Positions 10,687 to 19,794 of a stretch of DNA of 29,924 nt are shown here, piece after piece. Position 1 is the first letter of the stretch, and every line of letters begins with the position of its first letter. The stretch is from Folioceros fuciformis. Taxonomy: Eukaryota > Anthocerotophyta > Anthocerotopsida > Anthocerotales. A program made the position numbers and the translations under genes. The DNA lies in contig JBNGIO010006165.1 of NCBI GenBank assembly GCA_049999805.1, positions 194,470 through 224,393 of the forward strand, written 5' to 3'. Under the pieces are notes generated by a model, which did not search any database, was not told where the DNA came from, and saw only the letters and a program-made list of their open reading frames with translations.

Positions 10687-12537
10687 GGCTGCGCTTACCC
10701 CTGTCTGCAGGGTCTACCATCCTGCGAGGGAGGCTGTATTCCATGAAGATAATTGGACAGCTCGAAGACAGGCAAAGAGGGGAACACGCTCCACAACCTC
10801 AACGTCCTTGGAAATGCAAGAAGGATGGGAGGGAGGCGTGGGATGCTAACAGGCGGAGCAGAAGCCGTTTGTGGTACATGCATGCATCAAATCGGAGATC
10901 TGCAATCGTATTCACGCGTTGTGTGTTACAGGGTCATGAAGGCATTCATGGATGAAACGCGGGCGGTCCGTGTCTTGACTTTATTTTTTGAACAAGAAGT
11001 TAGAAGCAACCCTAATGGCCCGTTCCCGCGTCTTGGTGTTTCCTTGGCAGAAGAAATGCAACCCCGGGAAGTGGTGGCAGGGTGCCAGAGGCACTGGCAG
11101 CAGTGACTATTCTGCTGACACTTGATGCGATGCGTTGGAGTGAAGTAAGGAGGAGAAGGAGGGGTACATTTGCCCCCGGACGAATGGATGTAATGTGGTC
11201 CGAGGTGCAGCATGAGCAATTACTCCCTTTACTGTGTGACACTTGGATGCCCATGGCATCTCCGATTGCCGTGGAGAGAGGGATCCAAGGCGCGTGCGCG
11301 GGATCCCACCAAGCTGGCTGCCTCTGGCCCCTGCAGGCTCTGCCCTCTGTCTCTGCCGCTGCCGCTGCCTCTGCCCCCTGCCTCTCTGCCTCATCAGAGC
11401 CTGGACCGGGCCCGGAGTCGTGAGCCTCTATGTACGTACAGGCGAGCGTACATGATAGCCTGGGCTGGCCCCTGGGCCTGGTCCCTGGGTCCCTTGCTGC
11501 ATCAGGGCTGAGGTCAGCATTGCATTGAAGCACAAAGCGTGTGGCAGGTACCATGGTCATAAATTTCGCGTTACCCTGTTGCCCACATACGTATGTATGT
11601 TGTACTTGGCGGTGCGTTGTCTTGTGTCACCACCTACGCTACCTACCGACTACCCCACACCCTCTCATTATGACATATATAATAATTATGAAGCGAGGCA
11701 GCGAGCGGCTATGGCTGTCCTTGCTTGCATCTTGTGGCTCCACCGATCGATCGCTGTACGTGATACAAGAGAGAGAGAGAGAGGAAGAAGCGGCAAGCCT
11801 GTCCCACAGTCAGCCCTACTCGTAAACCGGTCAAACTGAGCTCCCCACGGAGCCACGACCCACCTCGACCGGAAACATTTCCGTACCCAAACCCACCCGC
11901 TGCCGCCGCGTACCAGACGCGTGCCAAAATCCAAAAATCAAAATAAATAAATCGTCCCAGCCCACGCAAACAGTACATGGACACAGATTGCAGCTGCTGC
12001 ACAGCCCAGCACAAAGAAGCACAACAGCAAAGCAAAGAACCTCGCAGCAAAGCGCAGACAGTTGTTTTCAGTGTCGGATCTTGATGAGAGGAAAAGAGGG
12101 CAGGCCAGGCCAGGCAGGGCGGGGCGGGCAGGGGTGTGTGATCCGGCCACTGCGTAGGCCAGAACAACAAAGCCAGCAATGCCGTCCTCCACTATCCACG
12201 ACCTTCCTTTCCTTCCCTCCTTCCTGCCGCCCATGATTTAAAGAATTTTCTTAATAAAAGTACATAAGATCGCTTCTGATGCTCCCCTCGCAGCAGTTTC
12301 CACCACAAACAGGCCTCCTGGTTCAATCCAGAAAGCCGTCATCTGCCCGGCCTTAGGTCTATGGTACACCAAAATTGGATTGTCCCTAAAGGAGCTCACA
12401 AGCATCCATCTACTTCACAACGATTGGAAGGATAACTACCAACTAGCATCGCTTCCAAGCGTTTCTGCCGGCAAGCCTACAAGGCCTGCCCTGTGCTCTA
12501 CCCCCTCTCCTTCCCACCCCCCCTTTGGATGGCTTCA
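10687..12537. other. Intergenic: XS-RING promoter side and ARID-HMG 3' side
   Basis: These 1.85 kb lie between two leftward genes. GC-rich short frames occur on both strands (for example around 11012-11560), but they have biased composition and no recognisable domain or splice-supported structure. The left part probably contains the promoter and leader of the XS-RING gene, and the right part the 3' UTR of the ARID-HMG gene. Confidence 0.5.
11768..11783. repeat. (AG)n microsatellite
   Basis: Eight AG dinucleotides in a row, in non-coding DNA. Confidence 0.9.
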
Positions 12538-15081
12538 TCATAGCGTCGACTCATCCTCTAAAATCTGCTTGTCGTAGATAGCCATGGCTTGCTCGTGTCC
12601 TTGCAACTCACAAGGTGCCCCCGAAGCCCCACCTGACCCAGCCACTCCTTGCTCGGCCTCCTCCATCGTCACCTCTGACTGTCCCTGCCCACCTACTGCC
12701 CCTGATGAATTCGGGTCTGCATCAGTTTCCCCTTGATAGTCCTGGCTCCCATCTCCGTCAGGATCTGTCCCATGGTCATTATCATTCTCATGTTCTTCAT
12801 GCTCGTTGTCGTGCTCCTCGTTCTCATGCTCCTCCTCATTCTCCTGCTCATTGTCATTGTCCTGCTCGTGATCATGCTCCTGCTCCTGCTCCTGCGCTTG
12901 CTCCAGCTCTTGCTCTTGCTCATGCTCATGCTCATGCTCACCTCTCGCTTCTTCCCCAGCAGCACTACCAGTTGCGGTGGTTCCTCCATTATCAGCCTGA
13001 TTCCTGACCCTTTCTCGGTAATCCCTCATTTCCACTCTATACCTCTCCTTGTCCTTCACTCCACGTTCTTGCCAGGGCTACAATCACTCATCAAACAAAC
13101 ACAACATTGAGGATGTGAACAAGGTATACACCAACATGCACAGGAAGACGAAACCACCTGGACTCACCCATTTTTCGTCCTCCGTCATCTTGTTCCACAG
13201 ATCTCCAATCATCCTACTAATCTCTCTATCTTTCGTGGGATGCTCCAATTTCAGTTCCGCCCTTTTCTCGGCAAAGAAGAAGTTATACCCTGTTCTATTG
13301 GGCCTTGGAGCATCCGGATCCTTCTTTGGCATCTCATCTTTTCTTCTCCTCTTCCTCCTAGTTCGTATCTCAGAGCCTTGTCCGTTGGCATCAGCAGTTA
13401 TGCTGCTCATGAGATGGGGCACTGTCGCGAATTGCACTCCCTTACTGTTGTTGGGCACATGATACAGAACACCACTTAACTTCTCGTCACCCAGATGTAC
13501 AGTCACCAGGTAGCCATGCTCAAACTTTCCAGTAATGGCCCCCGTCACAACACTGCCAACAGACGCCGCTGGATCAACTGCAGGGCAACGGTCAGTTGAA
13601 TGTCAGACTAGCCAAGGCCTTGGGATTCACAATTCCTCAAACCACACGGACTTGGAGGCATACCTGAAGGTTCTTGGGGTGCAAGAGACTTCCGCTTCCT
13701 AGTTTTCTTAACGGGTGGCTCAAGACCGTCGGAGCCGTGATCGGCAGACCCAGGAGTTTCCATGTCAACTGAGACGGAGCACAACCCCCCACAATTAGAA
13801 CGATAAAGCTCGACATACAAATGACCGGCCTGAGAGCATTGAGCGGCTTCTTACCGGACGCACCCACAGGACCTGTCTTTCCAAGAAAATGTATTTCTTC
13901 GTATCGTAAAAGAAGGTTGTTGTAAGTCTTCCGAAGCACATAGGAAGCACTTGTAGTCGAACGAGGAAGACCGAACGTGATCGTGACCACTTTCCATTTC
14001 CTCTCCTTGGTTACCTACACAATGAGCAGCTTCCCACAGCTTCAGCGTGTAATCAGACCACTAAAACGACAGCACGGCCTGGCACCTTTTTCATGAAAAG
14101 ACAACTGCATGCCTACAACGGCCGTATCTTCCCATGTGCACAAACGCCAGCCCTAAAAACCCCACCTTGGCCAGGCCTCCTCGAGCCGTCACCTCCACGT
14201 ACAACTTGTGCAAGTCCAAATCCTTGCCACCGATCTTTGGCACCCTGCGGCAGGCAGGTCATAGGGTTGATGAGCCTAAAGCAAGGTAATATGGGCGGCT
14301 TTTGGTCCACCCCAGTACGCCCCCCCACGGGAGCGGGGAGAGAAAAAAAAAAGATGCGAACCTGAAATCAAGCAAAACAGCCTCGAGATGCTACTCCAAA
14401 GGGTAGAAGAATCCTTTGAAGGAGAATCAAAGGTGACGGCACATGACCTAGAAAAGATACTCGAGAAGGTTGGTCTGCTATCGCGCGCCTGAGAATCGAG
14501 GCAAGACCCGGAATTGAGGACGCCAGTGCAGGCACCCATAGTTCAAGAAATCAGACTGCTGGCCAAAGAGCGGGAGGGAGGAGGGGAGGGGAGAAGCGAG
14601 GGCGGGTGGGAGTGTGCACAGACTAGGGTTCATTGAGCATGGTAGGATGCTCCCGGGAGCATCTGCGATAAATTTGTAGAAGCTGGAGGCCCCAATTGCA
14701 AGCCAAGAGATTGAGAGAAGAGATGCAAGAAAAGCATGTGGAGAACAAGAGCACAAGGGATGCAAAGAGAACTCACGAGAATTTGGTCCGGTAGGCCGCG
14801 TGACATTTTTTGAGAGTTTCCCAGAAGAGCTCCGACTCGTTGACAATGTCCTCGTGCTTGGCGAGGGGCGCGATGTAGTGTATGCCATACTGTGTGGGCG
14901 TGATGAGGGGAGCAGGAGGAGGCGTAGGCGTGGGCGTGGGCGTGGGCGTGGGAGTGAGACTGGCAGTGGGAGCTGCCTGTGCAAGAGGGGTGACGGCAGT
15001 TCCATTTTGCAAGGGGGTATGGACAGCTGCAGCTGGGGAGGAGCAAGGGGGCGTTGACGACATGACAAGCTTGGCCGACAT
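12538..15081 (-). CDS. ARID-HMG box DNA-binding protein (HMGB9/10/15 type)
   Basis: Six exons: 14777-15081, 14166-14244, 13855-14014, 13664-13768, 13168-13577, 12538-13077; all borders are GT/AG and phases close to 532 residues. An ARID domain spans about 85-178 (ESELFWETLKKCHAAY, then VPKIGGKDLDLHKLYVEVTA, RGGLAK, and LRKTYNNLLLRYEEIHF). A basic stretch RRKRRRK (290-296) is a likely nuclear signal. An HMG box runs from about 301 to 377 (KKDPDAPRPNRTGYNFFFAE ... ISRMIGDLWNKM ... ERYRVEMRDYRER). This family binds AT-rich DNA and cooperates with transcription factors in the nucleus. The N terminus has a Thr-Pro repeat. The C-terminal tail has about 56 residues (400-455) made almost only of Glu, His, Asp, Asn and Gln. 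ATG 15081 is the first in-frame Met; ATG 15063 is an alternative, and a further 5' UTR exon upstream is possible. It diverges from GET4. Confidence 0.9.
12770..12947. repeat. Imperfect trinucleotide/hexamer repeat coding the E/H/Q/N-rich tail
   Basis: Runs of ctc, ctg, cat and tca triplets alternate here, within the last exon of the ARID-HMG gene. On the minus strand they encode Glu, Gln, His, Asp and Asn. The pattern is typical of replication slippage in a disordered tail. Confidence 0.8.
14921..14953. repeat. (GGGCGT)n coding minisatellite
   Basis: About five hexamers of ggcgtg type lie in exon 1 of the ARID-HMG gene. On the minus strand they encode alternating Thr-Pro. Confidence 0.85.
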
Positions 15082-15291
15082 TGGCAATGCCGAGCTAAGG
15101 CGGGCCCGGGAAAATTTTTCCCAATTGAGAGTGCGGCAACACGGAGATGACAACACACAAGAGTCTTGACAGAGCGAGGGAAGGAAAAGGGAAGTGATGC
15201 AGCCGGATACAGCAACGCTAAATCTGGTGCACCCTCCTACCTACAAGAATAGCAAGAAAGACGCATAGCGAGGGGGAAGAGGGCGAGAGTC

Positions 15292-15307
15292 AAAAAAAAA
15301 AAAAAAA
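15292..15307. repeat. A16 homopolymer
   Basis: A run of 16 A in the ARID-HMG upstream region. Confidence 0.9.
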
Positions 15308-15573
15308 GGGGTGCGCAATCAGGAAGCCATGGCAGGTGCATTCGCGGGTACCAGCCTTGGCAAGATTAATCCACAATTAAGGCAGCAGCCCCGCTGAGTC
15401 TCCGGGCGTGGAGAGGCTGCCGCCCAGGCAGCGCCGCCCTAACCCGGAATTAGCAGGACATTAGGCACAACCCCAACGTGCGACGGATTAGCAAATGCAG
15501 GAGGTGGTGATGGCGGAGGGACGGAGCAGCGGAAGCAGCAAGCAGGACGAGACGGCAGAAGCAACACGGCAGC

Positions 15574-15660
15574 AAGGCAGCAGGAGCAGCAGCAGGAGTC
15601 CCTGCAGCAGCAGCAGGAGTCCCTACAGCAGCAGCAGCAGCAGCAATTTGCAGAGGAGGA
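15574..15660. repeat. CAG-rich imperfect repeat
   Basis: Clustered gcagca triplets with two near-identical 18-base units (cagcagcaggagtccctg/a) around 15588-15628. Confidence 0.8.
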
Positions 15661-15757
15661 CGCAGCTGCAGCAGGCTCAGCACAGCACAGGACGGGCCAG
15701 GGGAGACCAGGCCCATGGAGCTGCCGCGGCTGGCAACCAAGCACACCCGCACACAGG

Positions 15758-15776
15758 CACACACACACACACACAC
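15758..15776. repeat. (CA)n microsatellite
   Basis: Nine to ten CA dinucleotides in non-coding DNA upstream of the ARID-HMG gene. Confidence 0.9.
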
Positions 15777-16780
15777 GAAGCAGTCTTCCCCCGCAGGCCA
15801 GCAATCAAGAGCAACTCGCGCGAGATGGCGCCATTGAGCGATCGGAAGAAAGATCGAGCCACGCAGCCTAGAGAGAAGACCACTCTACTGCAGCCTGCGC
15901 AACCCGACCCGGTTTCGTCCCGTGGCGGGCTGCCCTGACCTGCCCTGGCCACCCCTGGCCTGTCCTGCCCATCCCGTCCCGTCCCGTTCCTCACACTCCT
16001 CCTCGTCAGGAGAGAGAGAACAGCGAGCGAGCGTGCCACTTACCGCCATGTCTTAAAGAGAGATCAGGTTGGATGAGCGCGGATCGTGACCAGAGGCCGA
16101 CAGACGTGGACAGACGCACCCCGCCGAACTGATTCCCTCCCTCCTCCTGCTTCTCCTTTCCCCACACGTAATACGCCACCCACATTTAGTACATACGTCC
16201 CTGTAAACACCTTTTCTTACTCTCACACGTATACACCTCAAAGCCAAAGCAGGGAGTAAACATATCTTCATTTGCACCGCAGGTTGATTCACATCAATCA
16301 ATAACCCATTATTTTATTTTATTTTAATTTAGGGTTATCCACCCCCTTCATCTTTGTTGAACTGAACAAGATCAAGGTGGGTCTTAATCACAAAGTGCAT
16401 CTCTTCTCCCTCATGTAACTGATGTCCATGGTTCTTCCACGGGCTTTCCAAAGTTTCCTTCAAGGAATGTTAGTGATTCAAATGGAAGATAGATGGAAGT
16501 ACCATTCGAGGATGAAGGGATAACATATGAATTGAAAGCTGATTGTAAATAGGTATCCCTTGTCGTTTCACTTATTATATGTTTTAAAATTATCAACAAC
16601 TGGAAAATTTATGCTTCTCCAAACCTTTGGATAGGTAAGTAAACGCCAACACTTGATTTGGCTGACCCAGGTCTAAGAGGAACTCAGCCCGTCACGACAG
16701 GCCGGAAAGGTAGCCGGTTGCGTGGCCGGCGGCGACTGCTTCCGCCTCGAAGCCCATTGCACAGATTTACATCACATTTC

Positions 16781-16798
16781 ATGCGACAGCAGCGATGA
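16781..16798 (+). promoter_or_regulatory. Five-codon uORF overlapping the GET4 start (ATGA)
   Basis: An upstream ATG opens a five-codon frame whose TGA (16796-16798) overlaps the GET4 ATG (16795-16797) in the sequence ATGA. If it lies in the mRNA, ribosomes that translate it would end exactly on the main start, an arrangement that can allow termination-reinitiation or lower translation. The transcript start is not known. Confidence 0.4.
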
Positions 16799-18980
16799 CG
16801 AGAGGAGGGCAAGCGTATTTGAAGGAGACGCTGGATAAACTTGCTGCGAAAATACGCGCGGGGAGCTACTATGAGGCCCAACAGATGTATAAAACCGTAC
16901 ATGCCAGGTGCGTCGGATGGCCTTGAGAGGTTTCGTGTTCTGTCTTTGATTGCAAGCTTGAACGATGTGAGATGGATTGCCACTCTCCGTTTTTGAACTC
17001 ATTGCTTCTTCACCTGCCGTTGCAGGTATGTGGCGGCACAGAAGTACGAGGATGCCTTAGATCTGGTCCAGTCTGGTGCTTGTATGCAGCTCAAGCATGG
17101 GCAGGTAGTTCTTCCTTCCTGCTAGCTGCTTTACCTTGTACCCTACATGTTGCTGCAGCAAATTAAACTAAGGGGCTTTAGCAGGTGACGTGTGGAGTAG
17201 AGCTAGGGGTGTTGCTTGTGGACACTCTGGTGAAAGCCAGGGTTCCCTTCGGGAGCTCATCACTCGGTCAGTTCCTATTTGGAGGACTGTGTTTTTTATT
17301 GTTGGCACAGCACCCGATGTGGTCAGCAGCTTTTATGCTGTGCACTGGGTGTTGATAAATTCTGGCTGGTCCTCCCTCAGAGCGCATCAAAAATGTGTTC
17401 CATGCATTCCCCTGTCTGTCCAAAGAGGAGTTGAAGTCGAAAGTGGAATCCGAGGCTGGTGCAGAAGAGCAGATTGCTGTGAAGACCAGAGTCGATGGAT
17501 GCGTAAAGTTTGTAAGGGCGGCGCTCAAGTATACTTTCTTTTGTTTGAACTGCTAGAGGCTTCCTAGTCCTGAAATTTGTCATGGTGCTTCATTGTACAA
17601 CAATTGTGTTGTTAGACCTTGGGTCGTTCGATTAGGGAGTGGTTGACTCTGTGCTCACTGCTTTCTGACTTGCTGCTTGCGCAACTGCAGGTGGTCACTT
17701 GATATGGGGGACTCACGAAGAGGAAACCCCGAGTTGCATGACTTGATTGCCCTGTATATTTGGGAGCAGTCATATAAACCGGTGAGTGGGCAGTGAGGAG
17801 GAATCACGTATGTTGGTGGCCGTTGTGCCACAGGATGTGCAATTGTAGCCCAGACTTCTCGTGTGGTGGCACTCGTATTGTAAAGGTCAATCTGAGGTCT
17901 AACGTGGATTGGATGCAGGATTTCGGCAAGGCATCACAGCATTTCATCCGAGGTAGTCGCCCAGACGTTTTCGCAGCTGCTCTGGTTGATTGCATGACAC
18001 AGGTATTTATTGCTCCTGACTGTTTAGCAAATTTCTGTTTGTGTTTGCATACGTCTGAAAGGGGAGGAAGGAGGTTACACCAGGATATCAGTTTTTGAAG
18101 ACTGCAGATGAGATGGTTTACGTTAGAGTTACATGTATAGAGGCTTGTGGATTCCATCCTCTCTTATCGTTGGCCCTGTGGGCGGTTTCTAAGTTTCCCT
18201 TGGGATACTGTTGCTGCCAGTGCTTTCCAGGAGAAGCAGACCTGGTGATTGCTCGAGGCATTTTACAGTATGTGAATGTGCACCCCCTCTTTCTTACGGT
18301 TCTTCATTCTTGGGCTGAGGAGGTGATGCGCGGTTGTAGTTTTCCTTAAGTTTCTCATTTGCTCTTCACCTCCAGGTACCTTGCGCTAGGAAACTTGAGA
18401 GACGCAAATCTACTGTGGGATGAGGTTAAGCGACAGAGTAACGTTGAGAAGCAATCCCTCGAGTTCCCGGATACTCCACTCATGAACTTCATCAAATTCT
18501 TGCTTCTCACGTACGACTGAGCCTTGTTTGTTTGATAGTGAGCTTTGAGGGTATGTGACAATCTTGAGACTTTCAGTGACTGATACAAGTTTGTTCAGGC
18601 TTGAGCGAGATGCTGTGCTGCTGTTTCGGATGCTTCGACAGAATTACAAGGCAAGTTTGGATCGTGATCCGACTTTTGACGAGGTGAGCCTCCAGCACGG
18701 ATCTTCAACCTTGTGCTTCGTACTGCCCTTAGTTCTGTACTATTTTAGTATTGAAGGTCTTTCCCTATTTCTTGGACAGTACTTGGATGAAATTGGAGGG
18801 CATTTCTATGGGCTACGGAAGAGATCTGGTGTGCAGGGCATGATCGGGGATCTATTGAAGGTATGCTTGCGTGACGAGTGTCCACGATCTTCCCATATAC
18901 TGCGTGGAGGACGTTTTGTCCCCTTCTCACCTGGTTAAGTTTTATGGCTGCACGCGCAGATGTTTGCGGGCGAAGGCTAG
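16795..18980 (+). CDS. GET4: GET4 homologue, tail-anchored protein targeting factor
   Basis: Eleven exons: 16795-16907, 17026-17104, 17185-17266, 17381-17528, 17691-17781, 17919-18002, 18221-18267, 18376-18510, 18599-18683, 18780-18860, 18960-18980. All have GT/AG borders and the phases close to 321 residues, the usual size. The alpha-solenoid family signature is seen in order: YYEAQQMYKTVHARYVAAQK, DLVQSGACMQLKHGQVTCG, NPELHDLIALYIWEQ, CFPGEADLVIARGILQYLAL, FLLLTLERDAVLLFRMLRQN and a C terminus LRKRSGVQGMIGDLLKMF. GET4 works in the cytosol with a GET5/UBL4A-like partner and GET3 to hand tail-anchored proteins to the endoplasmic reticulum. The last coding exon is only 21 bases. A short uORF overlaps the start. 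The gene diverges from ARID-HMG and converges with the GH17 gene. Confidence 0.95.
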
Positions 18981-19005
18981 CGACCTTTACCAGTTTTTGC
19001 ACAGC

Positions 19006-19192
19006 TAGCTTAGCCAGGTATTTGACCTGTCAGGTTCTTAGAACGTGGTTATCGATTTTAGAGCACGATCATACTGAAGATTTGCGACTTGCACAGATGT
19101 CTAAATCCTACAGCTGACGAGATAGCTTAGCTGACCGGTGTTCGATCTGTCAGGTTCTTAGAACGCTGTTATCAATTTTAGATCACGATCAT
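19006..19192. repeat. Imperfect 67-70 bp direct repeat in the GET4 3' flank
   Basis: Copies at 19006-19072 and 19123-19192 share tagcttagc, ctgtcaggttcttagaacg and cacgatcat, with scattered differences. About 50 bases of unrelated DNA separate them. Confidence 0.85.
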
Positions 19193-19418
19193 TTGACGAC
19201 TCTAGATGCAGCTCTAGCACTCGTTGCAAAAAGTATTTACCAACTAGTTTGTTCACCCAGTAGTTGAGGACTGCAGCGGAACTTAACTATTTTTAACTAG
19301 ACCAACGACTTATGTATCCAAGATGAATGCTGTGTGAAACAATGTATCTCCATCGTGTGCAGCCGAGGGGTCTAGAATGGGGCTGCCTGCCTAGAGATGT
19401 CGAGCCGGAAGCGGGTGG

Positions 19419-19458
19419 TGTGAAGCCTCTAGAAAGGATGATGTGAAGCCTCTAGAAA
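19419..19458. repeat. 17-bp direct repeat, 23-bp period
   Basis: The sequence tgtgaagcctctagaaa occurs at 19419-19435 and again at 19442-19458. Confidence 0.85.
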
Positions 19459-19794
19459 ACCACCCAGCAGTAGAGAATTGCGGGGTCACAGCCAGCTCGG
19501 CGCTGGCTGCCCTGCGAAAGCTACAGCATATACAGCTGTAGTGTCCAAAAATGTGTCTCGCTTACTCGTGAAATGTTGCCGCAGATGCCACCGTCTCCTT
19601 CATGTTCCCCAACTTATCACCAGGAGCAGCATGAGGCATATTAAGCCGGCGGCATGGCTGCTGACCTGAGTTGAGCTGATACCTGCAGACGGGCGTTTAT
19701 CCGGGACCCTGTTGACAACAAGCGAAAAGAATTCAGAGTCAAAAGTGTGCCAAGAAGCCAGAATCCTGTAGTACTGGAGGTAATGAAGCGATGC

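Larger units (their letters stand above)
15082..16794. other. Divergent intergenic region between ARID-HMG and GET4
   Basis: The two flanking genes point away from each other, so 1.7 kb must serve both promoters and leaders. The left two thirds is GC-rich and full of simple repeats; its short open frames are the translated repeats. The right third is AT-rich and has one TTTATTTTATTTTA-like run near 16310-16331 followed by ttagggtta, which contains the core of a plant telo-box on the minus strand. A 5' UTR exon of the ARID-HMG gene could lie here, but I cannot place one. Confidence 0.5.
18981..19794. other. Convergent 3' region, GET4 to GH17
   Basis: This non-coding stretch between two convergent genes carries a ~70-bp imperfect direct repeat and a shorter 17-bp one. 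It also has a small hairpin near 19493-19513 (cagccag / ctggctg arms). I see no gene. Confidence 0.55.

Noticed and set aside
12313-12335. tRNA T-arm-like sequence (ctggttcaatccag)
   Set aside because: No matching acceptor stem, anticodon arm or D arm around it.
12733-13110. Leucine-rich, membrane-like plus-strand frame
   Set aside because: It is the antisense reading of the Glu/Gln/His repeat tail of the ARID-HMG gene, which gives Leu/Met/Val by code symmetry.
14478-15215. 245-codon Pro/Ser/Arg-rich minus-strand frame
   Set aside because: Shadow of ARID-HMG exon 1 and intron 1 in another frame; it crosses the splice donor at 14776.
15495-15938. Ser/Gln/Arg-rich plus-strand frame
   Set aside because: Translation of CAG and CA simple repeats only.
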